Part shown: piece by piece, positions 44,800 through 57,100 of the stretch
Numbering within the stretch: position 1 is the stretch's first letter
Layout of the letters: every line of letters starts with the position of its first letter
Assembly: GCA_025526915.1 (NCBI GenBank)
Contig: JAHLKH010000080.1
Span: forward strand, 49,055-113,054
Source of the DNA: Entophlyctis helioformis
Taxonomy: Eukaryota > Chytridiomycota > Chytridiomycetes > Chytridiales > Chytriomycetaceae
Direction: 5' to 3'
Length of the DNA stretch: 64,000 bases
Position numbers and translations under genes: made by a program
The notes under the pieces: generated by a model
What the model was told of the DNA's origin: nothing
Database searches by the model: none
Seen by the model: the letters and a program-made list of their open reading frames with translations, nothing else

Positions 44800-47241
44800 A
44801 TGTCGGACGCCAACGACCAGGAGCCGCTCGGGCGACTCGACAATGGCATCGACATGAAGGCGCTCATGACGTCCAACGCCGACCTTGCCGTCACTGACCA
44901 GCTGTTCATCTCGTTCGAGGACATTGAGTACTCCATCCCCGTCAAGGACGCTACAAGCGGCCCGTTTGCCAAGCTCAAGTCGGCCGTGTCGGGCGGCTCG
45001 GCTGCTGCGGCCGCGCCAACCCAGAAGACGATTCTGAATGGCGTGTCGGGGGCGTTCCGGCCTGGCCGTCTTACTGCTGTCATGGGCGCTTCGGGTGAGT
45101 GCGGATTGCCTTGTTGTGCTGGCCGGCGCGAGTCCGTCAACGGTGATGGCCAGGCTTGAATGGGTGGAAATCGTGTGCGGATTTCCGAAAGCCGATGCGA
45201 GGCGAGGCGAGCCGCGCCAATCTGGACGCATCGCACTGACACTCCGCCATCCTTGGACGCATGCATGTGCGCAATGCACAGGCGCTGGCAAGACGTCGCT
45301 CTTGCAGGTGCTGGCTGGCGAGAGCAAGGCTGGGTCGCTGGCCGGCTCCATTCGCGTCAACGGCGAGCCCATCACTGGCGCCGGCATCAAGAAACTGTCG
45401 GGCTTTGTCTTCCAGGACGATGTCATCCTGCCCACCATGACCGTCGAAGAGGCCATTACCATGTCTGCCCTCCTGCGTCTGCCCGAGTCGGTCTCGCTCA
45501 CCTCCAAGCAGGACCGTGTCAACAAACTCATCCATCTGCTCAACCTCGAAAAGGCGCGCAACACCATGATCGGCAGCGCCATGATCAAGGGAATCTCGGG
45601 CGGAGAGCGCAAACGCACGGCCATGGCCATGGAGATGATCACGAACCCCGGCGTCCTTTTCTTGGACGAGCCGACAAGTGGACTCGATACCTTTACAGCG
45701 TACAGTGTTGTGCGTGCGCTCAAGATTCTCGCCAGCACCGGCCGCTCGGTCATCACCACCATCCACCAGCCGTCCTCTGAGATCTTGTGAGTTGCATGGC
45801 CGTCTCTTTGCCTATTGCATGCATGGATCCAAGAGTGTATGAAGGCGGTCGACTGGCGGGACGGACAGACTGACTGACCGCCACCGTGCACTTGCCGCGG
45901 CCCAGCCACATGTTTGACGATCTCCTGCTTCTTGCCGATGGCCGCGTCATTTACCAAGGGCCAGCCGAAGACGCCGTCGAGTACTTTGGCAAGCTTGGCT
46001 ATCAGTGCGGCAAGGACAACAATCCCGCCGACTACATCTTCATGTCCATCCTCAACAACGAAGAAGGCGCGCTGGAAGACACGACCAATGCCAACGCCAA
46101 AACCGAGTCCAACAGCGAGCGCATCAAGCGGCTGCTTGACCACTGGTCCAACTCGGACGAAAACAAGGGCATCCTCTCGCTCATCTCGGACCAGACTGCA
46201 GCGTTTGAAAAGGCAGGCTCCAAAGCACGCCTCGCCCAGATCTCTGTCAAAGTGCCTTCGCCCTTTTCGACGCAGCTCTCCTTCCTCTTCAAGCGTACCG
46301 GCCGCAATGCTCTGCGCAACCCGCTCATCATGAAGGCCAAGGTCGCCCAGACCATCATCCTCTCCATGATCATTGGTCTCGTGTACCTGCGCACCGACCT
46401 CCGCACGGGCTACGCCGCCCACCAGAACCGCCAAGGCTTCCTGTTCTTTCTCGTCATCAACAACGTCATGTCGTCAACCATGGGCGTCCTCTCCATCTTT
46501 GCAGGCGAGAAGCAGGTGTTTATGCGCGAGTACGGCGCCGGCTACTACAACCTCATGCCGTTCTTCCTGTCCAAGATCGGCGTCGAGATGCCGACGTTTA
46601 TTGTGCTCCCGTGGCTCCAGACGCTCCTGCTGTACTGGATGGTCGGCCTCCAGAGCGTCGGTTCCAAGTTCATGATTGTTGGATTCACTGTCATGTTGTC
46701 GAGTCTGTGCGGCTTCTCGCTCGGCATCTTTTTCGCCTGTGTGATGCGCACGCTTGAGATTGCGCTGGGTGCCGCGCCACTGGTTCTCATGCCTCTGACG
46801 GTATGGGCCACGCTTGCATCTGCTTGGCTTGTTCCGTGTGCACTGGCTCTCCACTCACACCCTCATCTGCTTGCGTGGGACGCGCAGCTTCTCAGTGGTC
46901 TGTTTGTCAACTCGGGATCGCTGCCCGCGTACTTTGCATGGATCCAGTACATCTCGCCCATGAAGTACGGATTCCAGTCGCTCGTCATCAACGAGTACGG
47001 CGGCCTGCAAGTCGGGTGCACCGCGACAGGCGCACCTGTTGATGGCAGTGTCTGCGTCGAGCAGCTCGGTCTAAACAACGGTCTCTCCATTGCAGCCTGT
47101 TGCGGCATCCTTGTCGCCATGGTGTTTGCGCTGCTCGCTCTCGGATACGCGAGCATGCTGTCGCTTGTTGCCAGCGACACTCGCTCGGTGACGTCCAAGG
47201 ACAAGCTGCGCACGGTGGCTGTGGTCAGTGGCAACCAGTAA
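44800..47241 (+). CDS. ABCG-family half-transporter
   Basis: Four exons: 44800-45094, 45282-45786, 45906-46800 and 46888-47241; 682 residues. The nucleotide-binding domain comes first, as in ABCG half-transporters: Walker A GASGAGKTSLL (split by intron 1), VFQDDVILPTMTV, signature ISGGERKR, Walker B VLFLDEPTSGLD and TTIHQPSSEIFHMFD (split by intron 2). The C-terminal membrane domain has six helices and a loop with Cys pairs (QVGCTATGAPVDGSVCVEQL). Works as a dimer to export sterols, lipids or xenobiotics from the plasma membrane. Normal length, frame intact throughout. Confidence 0.92.
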
Positions 47242-47296
47242 GTTTGTGTAAGAGTCCAACGTCGTTTGTTACCCAGTAAATCCACCTGTTTTCTCT

Positions 47297-49182
47297 TCAG
47301 GATGGCTTGTTTATTGCCCGCTGAGTTGATAGCAAGAGCGCGTGGATGGACTGGAGTGTGTGTTCCATGGACTGTTGTCTACGCTCCATGGCGTCCAGCC
47401 GCGATTCGAGCCGCGTTCCCAGCTGCTCAACCAGGTTTCTAAAGTCGTTGTCGGCAGTCTCGCCCACTTCGCGTGCAGGTGCCGACACAACCGGCTCGTC
47501 CAGAATCTGGATTCCCGAACGGCCAAGTCCGTTTCCGCTTGCGAGCGAGGGCAGCCTCAGCGATTCAAGTCTGCCAACCAAATCCGCCGTGTCTCGTTCG
47601 CCACGGCTTCCAACAGTCGCCAGGCTTCCCATCAGGGCCGTCAACGGTGCCGTCTCGACGCTCGCACCTTGACCCCGGCTTTGATCCACACGGATGCCAA
47701 TGTCCATGGTCGCCAGACTCAGACTCACGTCTCGAACAAGCGATGCGGACCCAATCATACTACGCTTGGTTCGCCGGCCGTCGAGGATCGCGATGCGGCT
47801 TGGTGTCAGGAAACATGCACCAAAGGCCACGGAATCCGAGTCCGACTCTAGCGTCTGCATGCCAGGTGTGAGTCTAAACGCTGGGTCGGCATTTCAGCGG
47901 CATGTCACACATACGTATGAGGATGACGTCCATGATTGGCGAGAATTGTGCATGACCAAGATGTGTGGGGTCAAGTTACTCGCCATGATCAGCCTGTCGG
48001 CTCTGTCCTGCATGCAGATCAATAGCGTCAGTGGCTGATCATCAGCTGCCAATGCAAAACACATACATTCGAGACGAGCACATCAGCAACAACATGGCCA
48101 ATAGGAGTTGCCGACACAACAGTGACGCTATCGAGCGCTTCGTCGATCGCGAGTTCAAGCAGGCACGACTCGGACAAGCTGTCCGGCGACGGTGACGGTG
48201 TCCGCATAGAGATGGACAGCGATGACGTGTTGATGATCGCGTTTGTGCCATTCGAGCTGGATGTCATGGAGGTCTGTGTCGGCTCAACCACACACACGAC
48301 CGTGTTGCCGCCCAGATAGAGCAGCGATCGTATCGGCCGTGACAGCGCATCGCTCATGTCGAGCATCTTGGTCAGCGAGATGGACGACGCATCGCCTTGA
48401 ACAACAGCGATATGTGCAGTGGATGTCTTGGTGTCCAGTCTGCCGCAAAGATGATCAGCATGGTCGCAGACCCAGTGAAGGATGTCCGTGAATACTCACA
48501 TGACCAGCCGTCCTGCGTCCATCCAGCACAGCGAGCACGATCCGGCACCCTTGATGGGCAGCTCGCCCAGCTCTCGGACACGAGCGGATGACGAAATGTC
48601 GGTCACAACCAGACATTCGCGATCCGTCTGTGCCATGAACCGGCCGTCTGCTGACCATGTCACACGCCATGCTCGAGCCGCTTGGCCGACGAGTGGACGA
48701 CACTGTACTCATCGTCCGCCTGTCCTGCACCAGTCTGATCACCCTCTCTGCCCACCGACTGGCGCTCGTGCAGGATCTTGACATGGTGCTGCGTGACGAC
48801 AAGAATGCGATCCTCGTTGCTGCCGAGAAAGTCGAATGCCCAGACTGGTCTGCCGTGCGCCGTTTCAGTATGTTGTGGTTGTGTGGGAAGCAGCAGCAGC
48901 GGCAGCACAACACTGCCCACCCGATGTTGGATGCGATGGCATGCTCGGCCTGCGTGCGCCAGTGGGTGGCATGGATGCTGCTGCCGTCGGTCCACAGCAG
49001 CAGTCCTGACGCTCCTGGTGCCTGCCGCAGCTGTGCGAGCGGACGGTCAGTGAGCATCCTGGCCAGCAGCGAACCGTCCAACGGGCCGTGGCGCACACCG
49101 GCGGACACTGCTGCAGGCTCACCAAGCTGGACCTCGACGCTCGCAGCCGAGCTTCGCCCGCCAACGGAATCCTCGCGACCAT
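47297..49182 (-). CDS. WD40 beta-propeller protein with C-terminal coiled coil
   Basis: Exons: 49182 down to 48921 (one frame slip), 48849-48500 (one slip near 48665), 48439-48067 and 47854-47297. Propeller blades include SGLLLWTDGSSIHATHW, IGPVWAFDFLGSNEDRIL, TWSADGRFMAQTD and LYLGGNTVVCVVEP. After a disordered Ser-rich stretch the C-terminus is a coiled coil (LVEQLGTRLESRLDAMERRQ). Alternatively a 35-base intron replaces the second slip. Family not identified; EDC4-like or other scaffold proteins share this layout. The start codon overlaps that of the divergent ataxin-3 gene within one CCATGG. Confidence 0.65.
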
Positions 49183-50486
49183 GGATCTCGCACGGATCGC
49201 GTTTTTCGAGAAGGCAAGCTTGCTCTCGTCGCTGTCGACAAGGGTGTGGTGGTGGCGGCTGACCCGACACACCGCTGGATCGGCGCTCGGCAACAGCAAG
49301 AGGGCCAGCTGTGTGCGCAGCATGCCCTGAATGCCCTTCTGCAGGGCCCGTACTTTACCGCCGTCGACCTGTCGCAGCTCGCCATGGAGCTCGACCAGCA
49401 AGAGGCGTCGGTGAGCATCCCGCTGCTGGCCGGCCGGCCGGTCTGCGCAGCGAGCCCACGACTGGCCTTGGACTGACCTGCATGCATCGCTGCGTGTGGT
49501 GGTGTGCGGCCTGGCAGGCTATGGCAGAGGGCGGCATGGACTCGGCCGAGTACCAACGGTTCATGCAGGCCGGCTCGTCCAACTTTGACGACTCGGGCTT
49601 CTTCTCGGTCCAGGTCATCAGCCGCGCACTGGCTGTCTGGAACCTGGACATTCGGCCGATCCGCTCTCGCGACTCGGCTGCTGCCCTGGCCGACCCTAGG
49701 TAAGCTTTGCAGGAACGCGAGCCAGGCACTCGCCAGCCGACCGAGGCTTTCGCGGCTGGATGGATCACTGACACGGAGTGCAGCTCGCAGGACGCCTTCA
49801 TTTGTAACCTGGACCAGCACTGGTTCACGCTCCGCCGGTTTGGCGGATCGCCCAACAGATGGTACAACCTCAACTCGACGCTCAATGAGCCTCAGTATGT
49901 CAGCGACACGTACCTGGGCATGCTCATCACGCAGCTCGAGGCGGAGGGCTACTCGATCTTCGTGGTTGTTGGCAACATTCCGCCGTCTGAGGCGGATCTT
50001 TTTGCTGTCGAGGTGCCCCGGCCGCCGCCCGAAGCACTACCCACCACGGCACGATCAGCCACCAAACAGAGTGATACCGAAAAGGACAAGGCGAAAACGA
50101 CGCCGTTCTCGGGCAAGGGAAACGTGTTGGGCGGGCCGGTCGTTGAGGACGCGAATGGAGCCGCGGTTGGCACACCGAGCGAGTTGACAGACGACGAGAT
50201 GCTTGCACGGGCCCTTGCCATGAGCATGGGGTCATCCACTCCGTCTGATGCGGCCGGCATGCCTCCTCGGCAACCCAGCAGCGACGAGCTTCAACGTGCG
50301 ATGGCCGCATCGCTGGCAGAGTACGATCAGAACGACAAGACCCTCCGACGCACGCTTGAGATGAGCATGGCCGACAGCGGGGTTCCCAGGCCGCAGGTGC
50401 AACAAAATGCTCGCGTTGAGCAGCCTGCCATGTCAGATGCCGAGCTGATGAGACGGAAACGTCTTGAGCGCTTTGGGGCGAAATGA
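49181..50486 (+). CDS. ATXN3: Ataxin-3-type Josephin deubiquitinase
   Basis: Four exons: 49181-49213, 49297-49410, 49518-49699 and 49784-50486; 343 residues. Josephin domain with catalytic Cys in QEGQLCAQHALNALLQ, His in NLDQHWFTLRRF and Asn in WYNLNS; DDSGFFSVQVISRAL is also typical. Three ubiquitin-interacting motifs follow (DDEMLARALAMSM; DELQRAMAASLAEY; TLRRTLEMSMADS). No polyglutamine tract. Cleaves ubiquitin chains, often K63-linked, and works with p97/Cdc48. The first intron begins with GC (AAG then GCAAGC), a GC-AG intron; the joined product EKQEGQLCAQH confirms it. Confidence 0.92.
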
Positions 50487-50575
50487 ACTGCGTGATGATC
50501 GAGACTCGTGCATTGGTGTGGGCTTAAGGAAACAACGGAACAGGGCGGATGTGGACCGACTGCGGCTTTCAGGAA

Positions 50576-52182
50576 ATGAGCAGCCTTGACCGCGTTTCCT
50601 TTATGTTGACCCAGATGGTTGTTGACGCGAATGCAGACGACGGTGCCAACGCGGCTGTGCCGACAGAGGGTGGGCCACGTGCAGACAGGCAGCGCCAGCT
50701 TGGGATGCAGCTGTGCTGACACTTTGCAGATGCCGTTGGGTCAATGGTCAGTCACGAGCTGCTGGAACGAGAGAAGGAGTTTCGGTGAGTCTGGCAGTCT
50801 CTGAGTGTGAAGATGCAGCAACGTTGACCGAGTGGCACTGCCAGCAAGAAGAACCAGGCACTCAAGAACCAGACCAAGCAAGTGCTCAAGCAAGCCGAGG
50901 ATGTCGTTGTGAGTAGCTACCACGCCGCGCCACGCCACTGTGCCTCTGCTGCCACGAGAGAGCCGAACAACTGATGTTGTGTGCGTCAAGCGCGAGGGCA
51001 AGAACGCGCTGGAACGGCCGCTAACAGCACCACCGACCGACGGACAAACGGCAGACGATGCAGGCAGCGACAGAAAGACCCGCCGCCCCAACTCATCCGC
51101 ATCTGTGCAGCGCAGCCGCACAGCGACCGACAGAGACCGACCCTCGAGCCGCACGGCGTGCCTTCTGCAGCACCGACCGTGTCGTCAAGTCATCCGCCAT
51201 CGCGGGTTGGGTCGGCACGGGAAGGAGGACGCGTCGGGTTCCTCCTTGACGGCCGCAGACGCAACCTGCTTGACACAGACGACGAAGCACACGGCGGCGG
51301 CCAGCCGACTGACGACCATAGCGATGCGCTCATGGGTCTGCCCAGACACACCAAAGAGGAGGATCTGGGATCTGAAGCCACGACACGCTTCTTGAAAGCC
51401 AAGCTGCATGTGCTGCAACAGGAGCTCGACAAGATTGTCGCGGATCGCAATGAAAAGGTGTGGTCTGGCGGGGTTGACGGTTGTCTGCCGGTGCGTGCTG
51501 ACACGAGCCTGCGCTGGACAGGATACGCAAATCGCGATGCTGAACGATAAGCTGCGGGCAGCGGATGATGAGGTGGCCAAAGCCAACCGCGCACTGGCCG
51601 CATCGCAGGTAAGGCATGACGACACTCGTGGACTGGGCACATGTTTTCATGGTGCTCACATGGCATGACAGGCCACCGTGGAAAAGATGAAAAAGATGGT
51701 CGAGGAAGTCAAGTACAAGAGCGACGGGCTGGAGATCGAGGTTGCACGGCGCAAAAAGGAGATGGATGATCTGGTCCGCCAAACGAAACAGGCCGAGAAC
51801 GATGCCAGTGCGCGCGACCTGCGGCTCAACCGCGCGCTGGAGGAGGTCGAAAAGTACAAGACGGCGATCGCCAAGAAGGACGGCGATGCACGCGTACGTC
51901 TCGTCCTGCATGCCACTGTCGAGTATACCCGCTGGCTTGACTGTACTCACGCGACACATGATGGATGTCCAGGATAAACTGGATGTCGCCAAACGAGCCG
52001 CCGACACGCTCTTTGCGGAAAACAAGAAACTGCAGCGCCAAAAGAGCGAGCTCCTCGCAGCGTTCAAGAAACAGGCACAGCTGGTGTCTGTGCTCAAGCG
52101 ACAGAAAATGCACGTCGAGGCTGTCAAGTTGCTGCAGTTTACCGAGGACGAGTTTGTGCGCGCGCTCAACTGGGATCTGTGA
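50576..52182 (+). CDS. TEX9: TEX9-like coiled-coil protein, cilium-associated
   Basis: Seven exons: 50576-50669, 50730-50784, 50845-50908, 50991-51457, 51522-51608, 51672-51893 and 51973-52182; about 399 residues. Hallmarks of TEX9 are HELLEREKEFRKKNQALKNQ, FLKAKLHVLQQELDKIVADR and the C-terminal VLKRQKMHVEAVKLLQFTED with EEFxxALxW-type ending. Nearly all helical coiled coil. Exon 4 is one base short: the frame changes near 51150 in a disordered, Arg/Ser-rich region. TEX9 is found in ciliated lineages and at centriolar/basal-body structures in animals, so a zoospore-flagellum role is likely. Confidence 0.85.
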
Positions 52183-52381
52183 ACAATCGCTAGTGGAATG
52201 GATTCATGATAGAAATGGGCTCGATGTGAGTGAGCTGGGCAGGATCTGCGAGAGCGAGCTGGATGGCGGAACGGCTGAGATATCCAGAAGTAAAAGTAAA
52301 GTTCATTATGATCAAGCGCAATGTGTGACTTTGCACAGCCTTTCGCACAGGAAAGATTGCAGTGAGATTGGGCAATAGCCA

Positions 52382-52590
52382 TCAACAATTAGATAGAATA
52401 GAAGAGGAGGAACAGGGAGACACACGGTGGATGAATGGATGGATGGATGGATGGATGGATGGATGGAAGAGCATCAGATAAAGACGACAAAGAAGAGCGA
52501 CACGGCCAGGCAGATCGACAGCGTGGCGGTGGATGGACGGCTGGCGGTGCGTCCATCTGCAGCACTCGTGAGACCGGTCCTGGTTGGCGA
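52382..52590 (-). pseudogene. Detached 3' end of an LRR gene
   Basis: About 200 bp match the last exon end and 3' flank of the LRR genes, encoding RTGLTSAADGRTASRPSTA and the hydrophobic tail SICLAVSLFFVVFI. Nothing of the LRR part is present. A GGAT repeat (52427-52467) lies in the matching 3' flank. Confidence 0.85.
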
Positions 52591-52651
52591 GGCCACTGTC
52601 ATCATCCGTGCTGTCTGTGCAGTTGCACATGATAAGACAATGGTCAACGCT

Positions 52652-53892
52652 TCATTTGTGAACGAAGCCGCCATGCCTCGACAGTGCCACTGCACGCGCA
52701 GCAAGAGCACGGTCGATGACTTCTTGCCTGGTATCAGGATCGCGGATACTGCTTGCGAGCAAGTACATCATCTGCATCTGGTCAGACCGCGCGACCGCCA
52801 TGATGGCATCCTCGCTGCATCCTTCTGAGCGATTGTCGATCAGCCACCGCACCACTTCGCGATGGCCTCTGTGAGCAGCAAAGTCGACGGCCTTGAATGT
52901 GCAGCCTTCCGAGCGATGAGCATGCAGCCACTGGACGACGTGTAGGTGGCCATTCATGGACGCCATGTTCATGGCTTTGGTCGTGCATCCTTCGCGGCGG
53001 TGCTCGTGCAGCCACTGGACGATGTGCAGATGGCCATTGGCGGCAGCACCGTCCATGGCGCGCACTGTGCAGTCGTATCCGTGGTCGTTGAGCCAGGCCA
53101 GGACATCCAGATGCCCGTTGCGCGCAGCACCAATCATGGCCCACGCAGTGAATGCCGGCTGCCGGCCAGATGCAGCAGACGGACAATATCGACGTGTCCC
53201 CTGGAAGCAGCCAGATTGATGGCCATGGTGGTGTTGAATGTGCTGTATTGGGCGAGATCGACGCTGAGGTGGTCGGCGAGATACGCAAGCAGATCTGCAT
53301 GACCGAACATGATGGCTTGCCAGCCGAGGGCGATTGGATGCGACAGGTCGAGGAGGTCGATCCAGCAGCGGCGCATGGGGATATGCCGCAGCCGGTGCGA
53401 CCAGCTGTTGTTGTCGTTGTAGCCGTTGCTGACGGTGTACGAGTTGGTGGCTTGGTCGAGGCTGAAATCGGTCTGCGTGTCGGCTGCAAGAGGTAGCATG
53501 GCACACAGGCGAGCATATATAGATCTGGACTGCACGGCCATCATGTCGACAACGGTGACGGTGCGCTCCTTTGCACGACCGCCGTCGACGGCCATACGAT
53601 TTCCGGTGCTGCCGCAGCTGGTGTCTGGCATGCATACCTCGACGGCAGGCAAGAGCGCCAAGTCGCCTGGCCAGCTGTGGACGTTTGCGTCTGCCCAGAG
53701 CGCTTGTATCGTCTGCTGACAAAGCGCCTCCTTTGGACCGAGCCGGCCGGCAAGGAACGCATGCAGCGTCGATGCGAACCAGTGAATGTGCATGCGCAGC
53801 TCGGCAGGCAGTCTGTCCCACTGCGAGCGGGCGTGCGGCTGGGGGCAGGCGATTGCAGACGGCTCGTCGACGTCCATGGGCTGGTTCGCCAT
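52652..53892 (-). CDS. F-box-like/ankyrin-repeat protein, copy 3 (one frame break)
   Basis: Starts MANQPMDVDEPS at 53892; an F-box-like segment (WDRLPAELRMHIHWFASTLH) is near residue 26. Ankyrin repeats follow (GHVDIVRLLHLAG; GHLHIVQWLHEHRREGCTTK; GHREVVRWLIDNRSEGC). The frame changes near 53155, inside a repeat; one added base gives 413 residues in a single exon. Related to the genes at 19 and 3112 but with a longer spacer between F-box-like and ankyrin parts. Presumed SCF adaptor, partner unknown. Confidence 0.8.
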
Positions 53893-54138
53893 CGCACGAC
53901 GGGTTGGTCGCGCTGGAGGAAACCGATCGCAGGCGAACTTCGATGCGTGGCACGAGGCGAGCCGACAGCGCGCTCAGAGCGCAGTGCAGAGCGCAGTGCC
54001 GAGGGGTGTCCGAGTGGCAGCACAGCACCGCACACGCCGAGAACGGCGAGCAGGGCAGTGAGCGTCAAAGTAAGGTTTGTGCATGAATGCGCTAACAAAA
54101 ACGCATTTTTCGGTGCTTGCCCCACACGATCGCAACAC

Positions 54139-57100
54139 ATGCGCCTGCCGACTCTGCCGTCGCTGCCGTCGCTGCTGCCGAATCTGGCGCTCTGGATGCT
54201 GCTGCTGCTGCAACTGCTGCTGCTGGCTCTGGCGCCGCACGCACAGGCCGCCGGCATCGCCCCGCCGTTCGGCATCCCGCAGGTGGCCGGCCTGCAGCTG
54301 CCCAACTCGTACGTCTTCTACAACGGCCTCGACACCGACGGCTACGCCCTGTACCTGTACTGGAACGTCAGCGACGTTGGGCAGCCGAGCGAGGCCATCC
54401 ACGGGCTGTTTACGCTGCAGGGCCCGGTCGACAGCGCCGACCCGGCGGCCCTGGACAAGGCGTGGTTCGCGCTGGGGCTGGGCGACAGCATGCTCGACGC
54501 CGAGTTTGTGGTGTGCCATCTGCTCAAGGACCGCCGCAACATCGAGATCCACGAGCATGTCACCATGCACAAGTACGCTTCTCCCGTGAGTCTTGGTTGT
54601 TGTGGTTGTCGCTGTGGTTGTCGTTGTGGTCGGCTGTGCCGTGCGGCGGTGGGCTGTGCGGCGCCGTGCACTGCCCGTTCAAGCCAAGCACATTCGTTGC
54701 CATTTCATGCCAATCGTGCCGTCCAAGGCGGCATTGTTTAGTGCGGCACTGCTCGATGCGTTGCGGCTGGGCGTGCTGGGCGTGCTGGGCGGCGCACCGG
54801 CAACTCCGCAGATTGCCGCTTCGCTCAGGCCTCCCTTGGCAATGCACTGACACAATGCCCCACATTCTGGCAGGCTTTACGCCCAGACAGCGAGTACATC
54901 ACGACGGGCAATGTCGGTGGCTTCAGCAGCGGCCAGACAGTCTGCCAGTTCCGTCGCCCAACCCGTCCCACCGACGGCAAGCACAAGACCATCGAAGTCG
55001 CCCGCACCACACCGCTTCTGTGGGCATTCAATCCCAGATCTGGGCTCAGCTTCCGTGGCACATACTTTTTCTACCACGGCACCAACCATCGCGGCGCAGT
55101 GTCCATCAACTGGTTGTCCGGCGCCGTGACGGAAAGGGCCGTCATTCCATTCGCCGGCAAGCAGCTGCACGGCTTTGGCATGATGGCCATCTGGCTGGTG
55201 ATTCTGCCTGTCGGCGCGTTCTGGGCTCGCTTCGGCCGCTCGTTCCCTGGCTGGATCTACGTCAAGGTCATTCTCCAAGTGTCGGGCGTTGTGGGCATCT
55301 TTGCCTTTTTCCTCGTGATCCTGAACAACGTCGTGTATCTTGATCGTCCGCACTCGATCCTTGGCCTGATCATGCTTGCGTTTGTCATCATCCAACTCTT
55401 TCTCGGAGTCGGTGCGGTGGTTGGCCTCTCGCAAGAGATCATGCAGCCCATTCAAAAGTACGTCCGCCTCTCGCACTACGTCATTGGGTTTGGCCTGCTT
55501 CTCGCCTCCATTGCCCAATCGCACTCGGCATCGACACGCTCTACCCTGGGTCGAGCCGCGCGGGAAGGAAGTCTGGGGCGTCTTTGTCGCTCTGGTGATT
55601 GGCTGGTTCGGTGCGTTTGCCTCGGCAGAGATGTACTGGCGTATGCGCGTCATTCGCTATGACGCCAAGAGCTCTGGAAACAGCAGCGCAAAGTACAAAC
55701 GTGCAGCCAATCAGACGCCTGGCGATATTCGTGCGGCATCTGCTGCGGCGACGGCTGCTGGATCGCGTGGCGTGCCGTTTGGCCGCAACGCCGCCAACGA
55801 GGCTGGTAAATCTGGATTTGAGCTCACGGCCATCAACGGCAAGATCACAGAGCAGTTTACTTGGGAAACCCTTGGCCAAGCCATCAATGAGGGGTGCGTG
55901 TGTGTCGCTTGCCTGTATCGCAGCTGGAGGTTTACTAACTTGGCGTGTATCCCAGTCGCATGCTTGTCGTTGGAAACGGCCGCTTGTCTACGACATCTCG
56001 CAGTGGATGTACTCGCACCCTGGCGGTCAACTCATCATGTTTGCTGTCAACGGCACAGACATCTCCAACGACTACTTCCACGAGGCTGGCTTTGACGCGG
56101 AAGAGTTCACCCCCAAGCTCCAGGCTCCTGCTCAACGCGCGGACCGGCTCGGTGCGGCCCTGCCCCGCCAGGTCACGAGCGGCACTGCCCCATCAATCAC
56201 ATCTGGCTCGTGGGTCGTGTCTGCCAGCGCAGGCAGCATGACTGGTGTGCTGCCTCTGGCGACCTGTCGGTCCTGACCGAGCTCGACTGGCAGCGCGTCG
56301 TCAAGGCCCGCCGCACCCATGTGCACACGCGTCTTGCCATCCAGCGTCTCGCCCAGCTGCTTGTTGGCGAGATTGTCACGGCACCTGACGCACTCGACCG
56401 CTACCAGAGCGTTGCGCTGTCCTCGTCGCACACTCTGCCAACCGAGCCCTCAAGCGACACGGTCATTTTTGATCGCTTCGAGTACCGCCGCTACGCCCTC
56501 ACGCAGAAGGAGCTGACCACGCCTCAAGCCACGTCAGCCCCCATCTTCCGTCTACGCTTTTGTCTGCTCTACCCGTACGATGTGCGCGATGGCACTCCAA
56601 GAGGATTCCTGCCTGGCGAGTGTGTTGAGATTCAGGCACGCATCAACGGCCAGCTCGTGTCGCGCTACTACACACCGCTGGGCGACGGCAACCTGACGGC
56701 GTTTGAGATCCATGTCAAGCTCGTCCCAACCGGCATCATGTCGCAGTTCCTGCTCAAGCAGCGCACAGGTGACCGCCAGGTCAAGATCCGCGGACCGTTT
56801 GGCAGCCCGCTCGCATGCGTTGAGCGTCCACTTTCTCTGCCGTCGTCCCAATGGCTGCCCGACCGTCTTGTTTTCATTGCGGGCGGTACAGGCATTGCGC
56901 CGTTCCTGCAGCTCTTGCAGTACGTGTTCTTGCCGACTGGCGAAAAGCTCAAGGCGACGATGGACTATCTCCCGAATTTCGAGGATGAGCTCAAGATGTC
57001 TGTGGGTGACTCTGTTCTTGTCAAGCACCACTACTACGACGGATGGGTGTATGGCTGCAACTTGACGACGCAGGCAGAGGGCGTCTTTCCTCTCTCGTGC

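Noticed and set aside
48708..48742. A 35-base intron in the WD40 gene
   Set aside because: It would restore frame with GT-AG ends, but is far shorter than any other intron here; a missing base fits the general pattern better.
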